From Eubacteriales Family XIII. Incertae Sedis bacterium (GTDB lineage Bacteria; Bacillota; Clostridia; Peptostreptococcales; Anaerovoracaceae), in the NCBI GenBank assembly GCA_031272485.1, contig JAISTV010000001.1:1-64000 (forward strand): a stretch of DNA of 64,000 bases, read 5' to 3'. The stretch's first letter is position 1. The number at the start of each line of letters is the position of its first letter. The position numbers and the translations under genes are program-made. Shown one piece after another: positions 33,193 to 42,251 of this stretch. The notes beneath the pieces were generated by a model. That model saw only the letters and a list, made by a program, of their open reading frames with translations. It did no database searches and was not told the origin of the DNA.

Positions 33193-36100
33193 ATGAAACG
33201 GATTCGCACCTTATTCTCTTTGATACTTGTCCTTTCCATCTGTTTTGTGATGCAATCGGATTCGTTTGTTTATGCCGAGGTGAAGGCGGCGGAAGCAGCG
33301 GACCCTGCGCGTATTGAGAGCTACAAGGATATCCCGGGGATTACCGACGAACAGATAGCGGCGATAGAAAAAGTGCTGGCGGAACACAGTTCGTTCCGCT
33401 ACGGTATTCGTTTAAGCTCGGAGTGCTTCGTTCAGGAGGACGGCAGCTTAGGCGGGTTTGCGGTGCTGTTCTGCGAACGCCTCTCGGAGCTATTCGGCAC
33501 GAAGTTCGTTCCGGAAATCCGGCCCTGGCCGGAACTGGGCGACGAGGTCCTGAGCGGCGAGGTGGACTTTTCCGGTGACTACCGGCCTGCCGCGGATGTG
33601 GAAGGGATTTTCAAGACCCAGACCATAGTGGAGCGGTCTGTAAAGACGGCCCGGCTTACAGACGCCGCGCCCATCGAGAACATTGCCGCCACAAGACCGG
33701 TGAAGTTCGGGTTCCTGTACGGGAGCATTTCGAAGGACCTGATATCCGGCACCATGACGGGCACGAATTACGAAGTGGTGAACGTGAAGGATAACGTGGA
33801 GGCGGAGCAGAAGCTACGGAGCGGGGAGATAGACCTGTTCGTGGCGGACAGCAGCATAGTCTCGCCGCTCATGGTCAAGGACGGGATTACGGTGAGCAAC
33901 TACACGCCGCTCACGTATAAGCGGATTTCCGTGACCACCTCCATAGAGGAATACCAGCCGATTCTGGAGGCGATAGATCTGTATCTGGACGGGGGCGGGT
34001 TCTCCGAGCTGAGCGAACTTTACACGGATGGGTACGCGGCGTTCTGCCGCGCGGCGTTTTTATCCAGCCTCACCGAGGAGGAGCGCGACTGGCTCGACAC
34101 GCGGATTATCGGCGGGGTTTCCGTGAAGCTGGCCATTTCACCGTCCAACTATCCGGTGAATTTCTACAACGCCAAGGAGGAGGCGTGGGACGGGATAGCC
34201 ATAGATGTGCTGGAGGAGATTCAGGCCATCTGCGGGCTGGACTTTGAGATAGTGAACACGCCGGACGAGGGCTGGTCGGTGGTCTTTAAGATGCTGGAGG
34301 ACGGCGAGGCGGACATGGTGGCGGAGCTGATTCACACGGACGAGCGCGCGGGGCGGTTCCTGTTCGGCGAGTCTTTCGCGGAAGACCAGTACGTGCTTAT
34401 CTCGCGCGTGGACACGCCGTCTATCTCCGTGAACCAGGTGCTTTACGCGCGCGTGGGCTTGGTGCCCGACACGGCCTACACGGAGATGTTCCACACTTGG
34501 TTCCCCGACAATGACAATACGGTGGAGTACCCCGATATGTATGCCGCCTTTGACGGACTGGAGGCGGGTGAAATAGAGTGCATCATGGCCACGGAGAACC
34601 GCCTGCTCGCGGTGACCAACTACATGGAGCAGTCGGGGTTCAAGGTGAATCTGGTGTTCGAGCACGCGTCCAATTCGCAGTACGGCTATAACCTGAGCCA
34701 GGGGACGCTGAAGAGCGTCATAGGCAAGGCGCAGCGGCTTGTGGACACGGAGAGCATTTCGAATTTTTGGATGCACATGACGTATGACTACGAGAAGACC
34801 ATAGCCAAGGACCACGCGCGGTACATGCTGATCGTGTCGATTCTGCTGGGCGTGGTCATCCTGCTCTTGGTGATTCAGCTGGCGCTGAAAAGGACGCGCG
34901 AAGTGAAGCTGGAGGCGTTGGTGGGAGAGCGGACGAGCGAGCTGGAGGCAGCCTCCACGGCGAAGAGCGACTTTCTGGCGAACATGAGCCACGAGATGCG
35001 GACGCCTCTGAATGCCGTCATTGGCCTCACGGAGCTTACGATAAACGAGAACGAGGATAACACGGCGCTGCCGGTGGACGTGCGGACGAACCTCCAGAAA
35101 ATCTACGGATCGGGGGTGGCGCTGCTGGCGCTCGTAAACGACCTTCTGGACCTGTCGAAGATAGAGTCCGGGAAGTTCGAGCTGGTGCCGGCGGCGTATG
35201 ACATACCGAGCATGATTAACGACACGGTGACGTTCAACATTATGCGCATAAACGGCAAGCCCATAGAGTTCAAACTCGAGGTGGACGGCGGCCTGCCGGG
35301 CAAGCTGTTCGGCGACGAGCTGCGGATTAAGCAGGTGTTTAACAACCTGCTCTCGAACGCGTTTAAGTACACCAAGGAGGGCACGGTGACGTGGCGCATT
35401 TCGTGCGAGCCGGCCGGCGAAGGGTTTGTGCGGCTGAAGAGCGAGGTGGCGGACACGGGCATAGGCATCCGCGAGGAGGACCTGCCCAAGCTCTTCGGCG
35501 AGTACAGCCAGGTGGACACCAAGGCGAACCGCGCCATAGAGGGGACGGGCCTGGGGCTCGCGATTACCAAGAACATGGTGGCGCTTATGGGCGGCGCGGT
35601 GGAGGTGAAGAGCGTGTACGGCGAGGGCAGCACGTTCTCGTTCTCCATATTACAGAAGGTCGTGGATCCGGCGCCCATAGGGGCGGCTACGGCGCAGAGC
35701 CTGGCGGCGTTCAAGCACAGCGATACGAAGCTCGACCGGCGCAAGAAGCTCGAGCGGGTGGACCTCTCCCGCGCCTCGGTGCTGGTGGTGGACGACGTGC
35801 AGACGAATCTGGATGTGGCGCGCGGGCTGCTTAAGCCCTACAAACTGCATATAGACACGGTCATGAGCGGCGAGGCTTCCATCCGCGCGATTCGCGAGGG
35901 CAGCCCGCGCTACGACGCGGTGTTCATGGATCACATGATGCCGGAGATGGACGGCGTGGAGGCGGTGCGGATTATCCGGCACGAGATTGACTCGGACTAC
36001 GCGCGCGAGGTGCCCATTATCGCGCTCACCGCGAACGCCATTGTCGGCAATGAAGAGCTGTTCCTCGCGAACGGCTTCTCGGACTATCTCTCCAAGCCCA

Positions 36101-36888
36101 TAGATATTCTGGAGCTGGATAAGGTGCTGCGCCGCTGGATTCCGGCCGGCGAAGATGCTGTAAAGGGAAACACCGGGCAGAAGGGCGCCGCGGTATCCGC
36201 TACGGATGCGGCGCCCGCTGCGGATGCTGCGGATGCGGCGGACGCGGCGGGCGCACAGGAAGAGACGGCGGGCGGGCCAGAGGGCGCTGCGGCCGCTGCC
36301 GAAACCGCAAGCGTCCCCGCTTCTTCCCCGGTCTATGGCGTGGATCTGGAGGAAGGGCTTGCGCGCTTCGGCTACGACGCGGAGTCCTATTACGAGGTGC
36401 TCGGTTCCTACGCGCGCAACACGGCTTCAGCGCTCAAACACATCCGTCAGGTGCCTGCCGGCGATTTATCCGGCTACGCGATAACCGTTCACGGGCTGAA
36501 GGGCGCCAGCCGTTCCATTGGCGCAAATAAGCTCGGGGATATGGCGGAGGCGCTGGAGCACGCAGCCAAGGCGGGCGAGAACGTGTTCGTGGTCAAGCAG
36601 ACGCTGCCGTTCGTGGAGGAGGCGGAGAAGACCGTGGCCTCGCTGAACAAGCTGCTGGCGGGGCGGGCGCAGGAGCAGGCGGCGGAAAAGCCGTGCCTGC
36701 AGACGCTCAATCCGTTCCTCGTGGAGCGCATCCGCAAGGCGTGCAAGGCGTACGACATAGACGAGGCGGAGGCGGCGGTCAGGGAGCTCGGCCAGTATAC
36801 CTACGAACAAAAAGGCGACCTGCCGGAGCAGATCGCGGATTGTCTGGCCGTGAGTGATTTTAACGGCGTGCTCAAGCTACTGGAGTAG
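33193..36888 (+). CDS. Hybrid sensor histidine kinase with two periplasmic-binding-type sensor domains, REC and HPt
   Basis: A 1231-residue membrane kinase of BvgS/EvgS-like plan. After a signal-like N-terminus, two tandem family-3 solute-binding domains (~50–280 and ~305–535) form the external sensor. One membrane span (~543–563) leads to a histidine kinase with phospho-acceptor His near 599 (NMSHEMRTPLNAVIGL) and ATP boxes NLLSNAFKYT, DTGIGIREED and GTGLGLAI. A receiver domain follows (VLVVDDVQTN near 861, Asp near 912 in VFMDHMMPEMDG). An Ala/Asp-rich linker leads to an HPt domain with His near 1099 (TVHGLKGASR), plus a ~75-residue helical tail. No response regulator output gene is adjacent. 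The ligand may be an amino acid, judged only by family. Confidence 0.92.
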   Translation: MKRIRTLFSLILVLSICFVMQSDSFVYAEVKAAEAADPARIESYKDIPGITDEQIAAIEKVLAEHSSFRYGIRLSSECFVQEDGSLGGFAVLFCERLSELFGTKFVPEIRPWPELGDEVLSGEVDFSGDYRPAADVEGIFKTQTIVERSVKTARLTDAAPIENIAATRPVKFGFLYGSISKDLISGTMTGTNYEVVNVKDNVEAEQKLRSGEIDLFVADSSIVSPLMVKDGITVSNYTPLTYKRISVTTSIEEYQPILEAIDLYLDGGGFSELSELYTDGYAAFCRAAFLSSLTEEERDWLDTRIIGGVSVKLAISPSNYPVNFYNAKEEAWDGIAIDVLEEIQAICGLDFEIVNTPDEGWSVVFKMLEDGEADMVAELIHTDERAGRFLFGESFAEDQYVLISRVDTPSISVNQVLYARVGLVPDTAYTEMFHTWFPDNDNTVEYPDMYAAFDGLEAGEIECIMATENRLLAVTNYMEQSGFKVNLVFEHASNSQYGYNLSQGTLKSVIGKAQRLVDTESISNFWMHMTYDYEKTIAKDHARYMLIVSILLGVVILLLVIQLALKRTREVKLEALVGERTSELEAASTAKSDFLANMSHEMRTPLNAVIGLTELTINENEDNTALPVDVRTNLQKIYGSGVALLALVNDLLDLSKIESGKFELVPAAYDIPSMINDTVTFNIMRINGKPIEFKLEVDGGLPGKLFGDELRIKQVFNNLLSNAFKYTKEGTVTWRISCEPAGEGFVRLKSEVADTGIGIREEDLPKLFGEYSQVDTKANRAIEGTGLGLAITKNMVALMGGAVEVKSVYGEGSTFSFSILQKVVDPAPIGAATAQSLAAFKHSDTKLDRRKKLERVDLSRASVLVVDDVQTNLDVARGLLKPYKLHIDTVMSGEASIRAIREGSPRYDAVFMDHMMPEMDGVEAVRIIRHEIDSDYAREVPIIALTANAIVGNEELFLANGFSDYLSKPIDILELDKVLRRWIPAGEDAVKGNTGQKGAAVSATDAAPAADAADAADAAGAQEETAGGPEGAAAAAETASVPASSPVYGVDLEEGLARFGYDAESYYEVLGSYARNTASALKHIRQVPAGDLSGYAITVHGLKGASRSIGANKLGDMAEALEHAAKAGENVFVVKQTLPFVEEAEKTVASLNKLLAGRAQEQAAEKPCLQTLNPFLVERIRKACKAYDIDEAEAAVRELGQYTYEQKGDLPEQIADCLAVSDFNGVLKLLE

Positions 36889-36897
36889 CGGCGCCGC

Positions 36898-38067
36898 TCA
36901 GAGGATTTCTCCCAGAAACGAAACGCCGTGCGCGGTGGCGGGGACGCCGAGGTAGTCCGCCACGGACGCGCCTATGTCGGCGAAGGAGGTGCGTGTGCCC
37001 AGGTCTTTTGCGGGGCGCACGTTTTTTCCGTATAAGGCAAGCGGGATGTACTCGCGCGTGTGGTCAAAGCCGCTGTGGATGGGGTCGTTGCCGTGGTCGG
37101 CGGTGAGCAGCAGGATGTCGTCCGGGCGCAGGGCCGCTTGAATCTCCGGCAGGGCGGCGTCAAACTCCTCTATGGCCTTTGCGTAGCCCGCCGGGTCGCG
37201 GCGGTGGCCGTATTTCGAGTCGAAGTCCACGAGGTTCGTAAAGATAAGGGAGGCGCCGTCCTTCTTCATCTCTTCTATGGTCACGCGGATGCCGTGGGCG
37301 TTATCCTCCGTGTGGATGGACGTGCCGGTGCCGCAGCCGGAAAAGATGTCGTGAATCTTGCCTATGGAAGTAACGCCGCGGTCCGCCTCCGTGAGGATGT
37401 CGAGCAGGGTCTTTTCGGGCGGCGGGACGGAGTAGTCGCGCCGGTCGGAGGTGCGCACGCGCCTGCCGCCTTCTATTATATAGGGGCGGGCTATGACGCG
37501 GCCCACCTGGATGGGGCCGGTTAAGAGCGCGCGGGCCGTCTCACAGAATTCATAGAGCTGCGCGAGGGGAATCACGTCAGTGCACGCCGCGATCTGAAAC
37601 ACGGAGTCGTGGCTGGTGTAGACTATGGGCTTGCCGGTGGCCTCGTGCTCCGGGCCGAGGTCTTCTATAATTACGGTGCCGGAGGCGGGGTAGTTTCCCA
37701 GTACCTCGCGGCCGATTTCCTTCTCGAACCGGCGGATGAAGTCCTCCGGGAAGTGTTCGAAGGTGAGGAAGGGTACGTCGGTCTGAAGGCCGGCTATCTC
37801 CCAGTGCCCCGTAATGGTGTCCTTGCCCTTGGATGCCTCGCTGCACCTGCCGAAAGCGCCGGTCGCGGCGGTGGTGCCCAGATTCGCCGCAGCGGTTATG
37901 GCGTCTACATTGGCAAATCCCTGTGCGCGCAGATGCGGGAATTTCATGTCCGGGCAGGACTGCCAGATGTGCCCGAGGGTGTCTGCGCCGGTGTCCCCGT
38001 ATGCGGCGGCGTCCGGCATGGCGCCCACGCCGAGGCTGTCCAAGACTATGAGGATGACGCGCTTCAT
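36898..38067 (-). CDS. deoB: Phosphopentomutase DeoB
   Basis: DeoB (389 residues) interconverts ribose- or deoxyribose-1-phosphate and the 5-phosphates in nucleoside catabolism. Alkaline-phosphatase-fold metal motifs are VLDSLGVGAMPDAAAYGD at the N-terminus and LLTADHGNDP with FDHTREYIPL at the C-terminus. KGKDTITGHWEIAGL is a DeoB hallmark. The start ATG overlaps the aminopeptidase stop (ATGA) and has GGAGA upstream; the longer reading from 38091 lies inside the preceding gene. Confidence 0.96.
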   Translation of the reverse strand: MKRVILIVLDSLGVGAMPDAAAYGDTGADTLGHIWQSCPDMKFPHLRAQGFANVDAITAAANLGTTAATGAFGRCSEASKGKDTITGHWEIAGLQTDVPFLTFEHFPEDFIRRFEKEIGREVLGNYPASGTVIIEDLGPEHEATGKPIVYTSHDSVFQIAACTDVIPLAQLYEFCETARALLTGPIQVGRVIARPYIIEGGRRVRTSDRRDYSVPPPEKTLLDILTEADRGVTSIGKIHDIFSGCGTGTSIHTEDNAHGIRVTIEEMKKDGASLIFTNLVDFDSKYGHRRDPAGYAKAIEEFDAALPEIQAALRPDDILLLTADHGNDPIHSGFDHTREYIPLALYGKNVRPAKDLGTRTSFADIGASVADYLGVPATAHGVSFLGEIL

Positions 38068-39173
38068 TTGAGCTTCTCCGGGTTGAGGCACTTCAGGTCA
38101 TCGGTTACGAACAGGCCGTCCATGCGCACGAGCTCGCCGTCGAAGAAGATCTCCCCGCCGCCGTAGTCCGGGCGCTGGATGTTTACGAGGTCCCAGTGTA
38201 CGGCGGATTTATTGCCGTTGAAGGCGTCCTCGTAGGCGGCGCCGGGCGTCAGGTGGAAGGAACCCGCAATCTTCTCATCGAAGAGCGTGTCCTTCATGGG
38301 GTAGAGGATGTAGGGGTTCACGCCCAGGGCGAACTCGCCGAAGTAGCGCGCCCCCTCGTCGGTGTCGAGCAGCTTGTTAATCCGCGCGGTGTCGTTCGCG
38401 GTGGCGTCCACAATCCGGCCGTTTTTCACGGTAAAGACTATGTTCTCGTAGGTGAAACCCTGCTCCTCGGAGACGGTGTTGTAGGAAATGGTGCCGTTCA
38501 TGGAGTCGCGCACGGGGGCGGTGTAGACCTCGCCGTCGGGGATGTTCTTCTCGCCCGCGCACTTTATGGCGGGAATGTCCTTGATGGAGAAGGTCAGGTC
38601 CGTGCCCGGGCCCGTGATATGCACCTGGTCCGTACGGTTCATGCGCTCGACGAGGGCGTCCATGGCGCGCGACATCTTGCCGTAGTCGAGGTTGCATACG
38701 TCAAAGTAGAAGTCCTCGAACTTTTCGCCGCTCATGCCGGCCAGCTGCGCCATGCTGGGGTTGGGGTAGCGCAGGACCACCCAGTTCGTGTGGTTCACGC
38801 GGTAGTCGAGGGTGGGGCGCATAATGCGGTTGAACAGGTTCATGCGCTCCGAGGGCACGTCGGACAGCTCGGAGGTGTTAGAGCCCGCGCGCACGGCTAT
38901 GTACGCGTCCATGCCCTTCATCTGATACAGGCTGTAGTCGTTCTGGAATTCCGCCTGCCCCTCGGTCATGCCGAGCAGCATCTCGCGGGTTATGCGCGTG
39001 TCGCGCTGCTCCGTGTACGGCAGTCCCCCTGCGGCGTACACGGCCTTGATCACCTGGCGGATGAGCGGCACCGCGCACTCGCCTTCGAAGGAAATGAGGA
39101 CCTTGTCCCCCGGCTTGACCCGGCAAGAATAATTCACCAAGTTTTCAGCTAACTTCACAATTCTATCATCCAT
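38064..39173 (-). CDS. M29-family aminopeptidase
   Basis: A 369-residue thermophilic-type aminopeptidase of the M29 (AmpS/PepS/T) family. Typical motifs are the N-terminal KLAENLVNYSCRVKPGDKVLI, GTDLTFSIKDIP, the metal-ligand region with INGEV-like PDGEVYTAP, and EFALGVNPYI. The C-terminus holds HLTPGAAYEDAFNGNKSAVHWDLV. ATG 39173 has AAGGAGA seven bases upstream and begins the conserved MDDRIVKLAENL; the earlier ATG at 39200 lacks a ribosome site. It is translationally coupled to deoB. Confidence 0.9.
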   Translation of the reverse strand: MDDRIVKLAENLVNYSCRVKPGDKVLISFEGECAVPLIRQVIKAVYAAGGLPYTEQRDTRITREMLLGMTEGQAEFQNDYSLYQMKGMDAYIAVRAGSNTSELSDVPSERMNLFNRIMRPTLDYRVNHTNWVVLRYPNPSMAQLAGMSGEKFEDFYFDVCNLDYGKMSRAMDALVERMNRTDQVHITGPGTDLTFSIKDIPAIKCAGEKNIPDGEVYTAPVRDSMNGTISYNTVSEEQGFTYENIVFTVKNGRIVDATANDTARINKLLDTDEGARYFGEFALGVNPYILYPMKDTLFDEKIAGSFHLTPGAAYEDAFNGNKSAVHWDLVNIQRPDYGGGEIFFDGELVRMDGLFVTDDLKCLNPEKLK

Positions 39174-39258
39174 TTTCGTTCTCCTTTTGATAGCATACAA
39201 CTAATAATACCATGTTTTTTAGTGGTATGATTTGCCGAATCCCTGTATAATGGGCAAG

Positions 39259-40203
39259 ATGAAGCACATTTTTTTGATTAATCCGGCAGCTGGCAAGGGT
39301 AAAGCGGCAGACTTGATTCCGCAAATCCTGCAGGCCGTTAAGGGAGAGTCGGTAGACTACGAAATACATCGCACGATGAACGCTTACGACGCACAGAAGT
39401 ATGTGCGGGAGCGTTGCGAGCGTGACGCGGAGCCTATGCGGTTCTACGCGTGCGGCGGAGACGGTACCGTAAATGAGGTCGTAAACGGTCTGTACGGGTT
39501 TCCGCAAGCGGAAATTGCTGTTGTACCTGTGGGCAGTGGCAATGATTTTGTGCGTAATTTCGATAATCGGGAAGCCTTCCTGGACATCGGGAGGCAGCTT
39601 GCGGGAAGCGCATCGCCCGTAGATGTGATACGCTATGAACTTCTGGATCCGGATACCGGGGAGGAAGGGCGCGGCGTGCCAAGGACAGGCGTAGCGCTGA
39701 ACATGTACAACATGGGATTTGACGCCCAGGTAGCCACCAAGGCCGGCGAGATAAAAGGGCCGGTGCTTAAGGGCTCGCTGGCGTACTTTGCCGGAGTGGG
39801 GATAATCCTCGCCCGGATGAAGCCCGTAACGCTTTCGGTGCGTGTGGACGGGCAGGACTTGGGAGAAGCGGACTATCTGCTCGCGGGAGTGGCGAACGGT
39901 AGGTTTTCGGGAGGCGGTTTCGACGGCATGCCTCTTGCAAATATACGGGATGGGAAAATGGACGTGATTTTGGTAAGAAATGTGACGCGCCGGTTTTTTC
40001 TGTCCATAGTCAAGAAATATCATGACGGTCAGCACATGGATGAGCCTAAGTTAAAGGGCATCCTGTACCATTATCCGTGCGAGGAGGCAGAGTTTATACC
40101 CGCAACGGATATGCAGATGGTCATAGACGGAGAACCCGCGCGTGTGGGCGGGGTACGGTTCCGGGTGGAGCCAGGGTCTGTGATGCTGTCCGTACCGGTT
40201 TAG
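39259..40203 (+). CDS. Diacylglycerol/lipid kinase family protein
   Basis: A 314-residue lipid kinase of the DagK/YegS/BmrU group. Motifs are FLINPAAGKGKA at the N-terminus, the nucleotide-binding FYACGGDGTVNEVVNGL and VPVGSGNDFVRN, then the C-terminal β-domain with ANGRFSGGGF and IDGEPA. Substrate may be diacylglycerol or another lipid. I chose ATG 39259; the upstream in-frame ATG at 39232 lies before or within the promoter. No Shine–Dalgarno sequence is visible, and TATAAT (39246–39251) ends seven bases before ATG, so the mRNA could be leaderless, although a rival -10 (TATGAT, 39226–39231) would give a ~20-base leader. Confidence 0.9.
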   Translation: MKHIFLINPAAGKGKAADLIPQILQAVKGESVDYEIHRTMNAYDAQKYVRERCERDAEPMRFYACGGDGTVNEVVNGLYGFPQAEIAVVPVGSGNDFVRNFDNREAFLDIGRQLAGSASPVDVIRYELLDPDTGEEGRGVPRTGVALNMYNMGFDAQVATKAGEIKGPVLKGSLAYFAGVGIILARMKPVTLSVRVDGQDLGEADYLLAGVANGRFSGGGFDGMPLANIRDGKMDVILVRNVTRRFFLSIVKKYHDGQHMDEPKLKGILYHYPCEEAEFIPATDMQMVIDGEPARVGGVRFRVEPGSVMLSVPV

Positions 40204-40252
40204 ACGGCCCGGCGCCGTCAGGAGGAACGCTTCAACTAAGGAGGCAAAATAT

Positions 40253-40621
40253 ATGAATATCTACACACGAAGACGGATAACGTTTATCGTCATGCCGATC
40301 GTAGTGATTATCGCAGCGCTGGCTGTCCTGCTCTTTGCTGCGAATGTGGATCTGAAGGAGACGCAGGAGAAGCTAAAAACCGCCGAGGCGGACCTGGCCA
40401 CGGCCAAGGAGGAGCTTGAGGTGGTCCACGAGAATCTGGAGATTACGTACGACACACTGAATCTTCACTCGGACACGGCCATATCCAGCGCAGCCATTAT
40501 CCAGCTGAAGGACGAGACCATAGCCGCCCAGCAGGAACAGATAGAGGCCCTTGCCTCGGAAAACGAGTCGCTCGCCAGTCAGAATCAGACGCTCGTAGCG
40601 GAGAACGAAGCATTAAAATAA
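40253..40621 (+). CDS. Membrane-anchored coiled-coil protein, N-terminal part of a frameshifted wall-lytic protein
   Basis: A 122-residue product: basic N-terminus, one membrane span (FIVMPIVVIIAALAVLLFAA) and a long coiled coil (KETQEKLKTAEADLATAKEEL onward, rich in Glu, Ala, Leu, Gln). It ends in ...ENEALK at a TAA stop. The -1 frame remains open through the stop and continues into the lytic-transglycosylase-like domain that follows. The two reading frames together have the plan membrane anchor–coiled coil–Ser/Thr linker–catalytic domain. AAGGAGG precedes ATG. I read this as one gene split by a frameshift, either programmed or an error. Confidence 0.7.
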   Translation: MNIYTRRRITFIVMPIVVIIAALAVLLFAANVDLKETQEKLKTAEADLATAKEELEVVHENLEITYDTLNLHSDTAISSAAIIQLKDETIAAQQEQIEALASENESLASQNQTLVAENEALK

Positions 40622-40935
40622 AGAAGGCCCAGCAGTCTACGGCAGGTAGTTCCTCATCCACCACAAGTCCGGTGACCGTTGCGGCCAGTGATCAAGAAAT
40701 GCTCAACTACATAATTGAGAAGGAAAGCCACGGGAACGCGTACGCCGAGAACGGCCCGTACAAAGGCATCGGCCAGCTTTACTATACCTATTATGATAAA
40801 TACGTGGGCCTGACCTGGGAGCAGTGCATAGGAAACTACGACATCCAGCTCCAGGCCATGCTGGCGTACATAGCTTCACGCTACGGAACCATTCAGGGGG
40901 CGTACAACCATAAGGTCAGTTATGGGTGGTATTGA
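40622..40935 (+). CDS. Lytic-transglycosylase-like (Apf/SLT-type) domain, C-terminal part of the frameshifted gene
   Basis: In the -1 frame relative to the preceding ORF, a Ser/Thr-rich linker leads to an SLT-like domain: EMLNYIIEKESHGNAYAENGPYKGIGQL, with the catalytic-type Glu in EKESHGN, then IQLQAMLAYIASRYGTIQGAYNH and a terminal GWY. This pattern is that of aggregation-promoting-factor and resuscitation-type wall hydrolases. A GTG at 40672 exists but gives a protein with no export signal, which would be useless for a wall enzyme. The frame is continuous with the upstream part if one base is shifted at the A-run at 40614–40617. Confidence 0.65.
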
Positions 40936-40969
40936 GTTCTTAAATTTAAGTGGGGGGTTGACTTTATAT

Positions 40970-41161
40970 ATGAAGGAGGCGGATCCGCAGATGATTGCGC
41001 TGGCTTTCTACGCGCCGGCGCTCCTGCTGTCCCTGCGGGCGCTGCCCTATGACGCAGACCATCCGGTTGCCAGGGAGTCGCTGGATTTACTACGTGCGCA
41101 CATGCAGTACTTCCGTACCACTTACGGAAAGAAACCGGAGGTGCAGGATGCGAAAGAGTGA
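40970..41161 (+). CDS. Small hypothetical protein upstream of a radical SAM gene
   Basis: A 63-residue protein, MKEADPQMIALAFYAPALLL at its start, with one amphipathic or hydrophobic helix and a charged C-terminus. It has no Gly/Cys-rich core or leader pattern that would mark it as a RiPP precursor. It overlaps the radical SAM start by 14 bases, so the two are likely co-translated. An ATG at 40922 in the same frame is possible but lies inside the previous gene. No clear ribosome site precedes 40970. Confidence 0.5.
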   Translation: MKEADPQMIALAFYAPALLLSLRALPYDADHPVARESLDLLRAHMQYFRTTYGKKPEVQDAKE

Positions 41162-42251
41162 AAGAGACGTACTCGACCTCCTACTGGCGAACACGCACAT
41201 GACTGTTTCGGCGAGCCTGCGGCTACTCGCGCAGTACCCGGAGTCCGCCGCCGTGTTCCGCCGTTTCCCGGCGCTTCTAAAGAAAGCGGGAAAGCGTCGG
41301 CGCAAGGCACTCGAGGAAGGTGTTACCGTGCCGCAGATTCTCATAGTCAGCACCACACAGCGTTGCAACCTGACTTGTAGGGGATGCTATTCGGCAGGGC
41401 GTGGGCTTGCACCTGAAAGTGAACTTTCTGAAGAGAAAGTCCAGGGCATCCTTGCGGAGGCGAAGGACCTCGGCGTGTCCATGGTGCTTCTCGCCGGTGG
41501 AGAACCGCTACTTTCGCGTACGTGGCTGGAGGCGCTCGGCGCAGAGCCGGACCTACTTGGTATGGTCTTCACCAATGGAACCTTGCTTACGGACGAGATG
41601 GCCGACTGGTTCGCCGCGCACAGGCATATTGTTCCGCTCATCAGTCTGGAGGGCGAGAGAGACAAGACTGACGCGCGGCGGGGCGCAGGCGTATACGACC
41701 AGGCCCGTGCAGGGATGAAAAAGCTATTGGCCAATAGACTGCCTTACGGCGTTTCCGTGACGCTCACGCGGGAGAATCTGGACGAGGCGCTCGCGGACCG
41801 GTTTTCGGAAGATTTGATTCAGCAGGGATGCCGGCTGTTTGTTTACGTTGAGTATGTGGCCGTGGAAGAGGGAACGCGGGACTTGCTGCTCAGCGCGGCG
41901 CAGATTGAGCGGATTGTGGAGTTTATCGAGGCGCGTTTGGACTGCCCGGACGCGGTGTACGTGGCTTTTCCGGGCGATGAGTCGCTCTTCGACGGGTGTC
42001 TGGCGGCGGGGCGCGGGTTCGTTTACCTGCAGGAAAACGGCGATCTGGCGCCTTGCCCGTTCGCGCCGTTTTCGGATGTGAGTCTGAAGGATACAGACTT
42101 GCGGAAGGCGCTGGCTTCCCCCTTGCTCCGCGCCATCCGCGAGAACCACGAACTGTTCAAGGAAGGCGAGGGCGGCTGCACGCTGTGGAGCAACCGGGAT
42201 CGCCTGGAGGATTTAATTGGACTTACGAGCGGTCCGACATTTGGCTTTTGA
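41148..42251 (+). CDS. Radical SAM protein
   Basis: A 367-residue radical SAM enzyme. The cluster motif C-X3-C-X2-C is CNLTCRGC near residue 70, followed by the SAM-binding LLAGGEPLLS. The C-terminal part contains a Cys-containing segment (CLAAGRGFVYLQENGDLAPCPF) like a reduced SPASM/twitch region. The ~60 residues before the radical SAM core form a small helical domain. Start ATG 41148 has GGAGG seven bases upstream. Substrate unknown; the small upstream gene is the only close partner. Its end overlaps the convergent HEAT gene by 29 bases. Confidence 0.8.
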   Translation: MRKSERDVLDLLLANTHMTVSASLRLLAQYPESAAVFRRFPALLKKAGKRRRKALEEGVTVPQILIVSTTQRCNLTCRGCYSAGRGLAPESELSEEKVQGILAEAKDLGVSMVLLAGGEPLLSRTWLEALGAEPDLLGMVFTNGTLLTDEMADWFAAHRHIVPLISLEGERDKTDARRGAGVYDQARAGMKKLLANRLPYGVSVTLTRENLDEALADRFSEDLIQQGCRLFVYVEYVAVEEGTRDLLLSAAQIERIVEFIEARLDCPDAVYVAFPGDESLFDGCLAAGRGFVYLQENGDLAPCPFAPFSDVSLKDTDLRKALASPLLRAIRENHELFKEGEGGCTLWSNRDRLEDLIGLTSGPTFGF

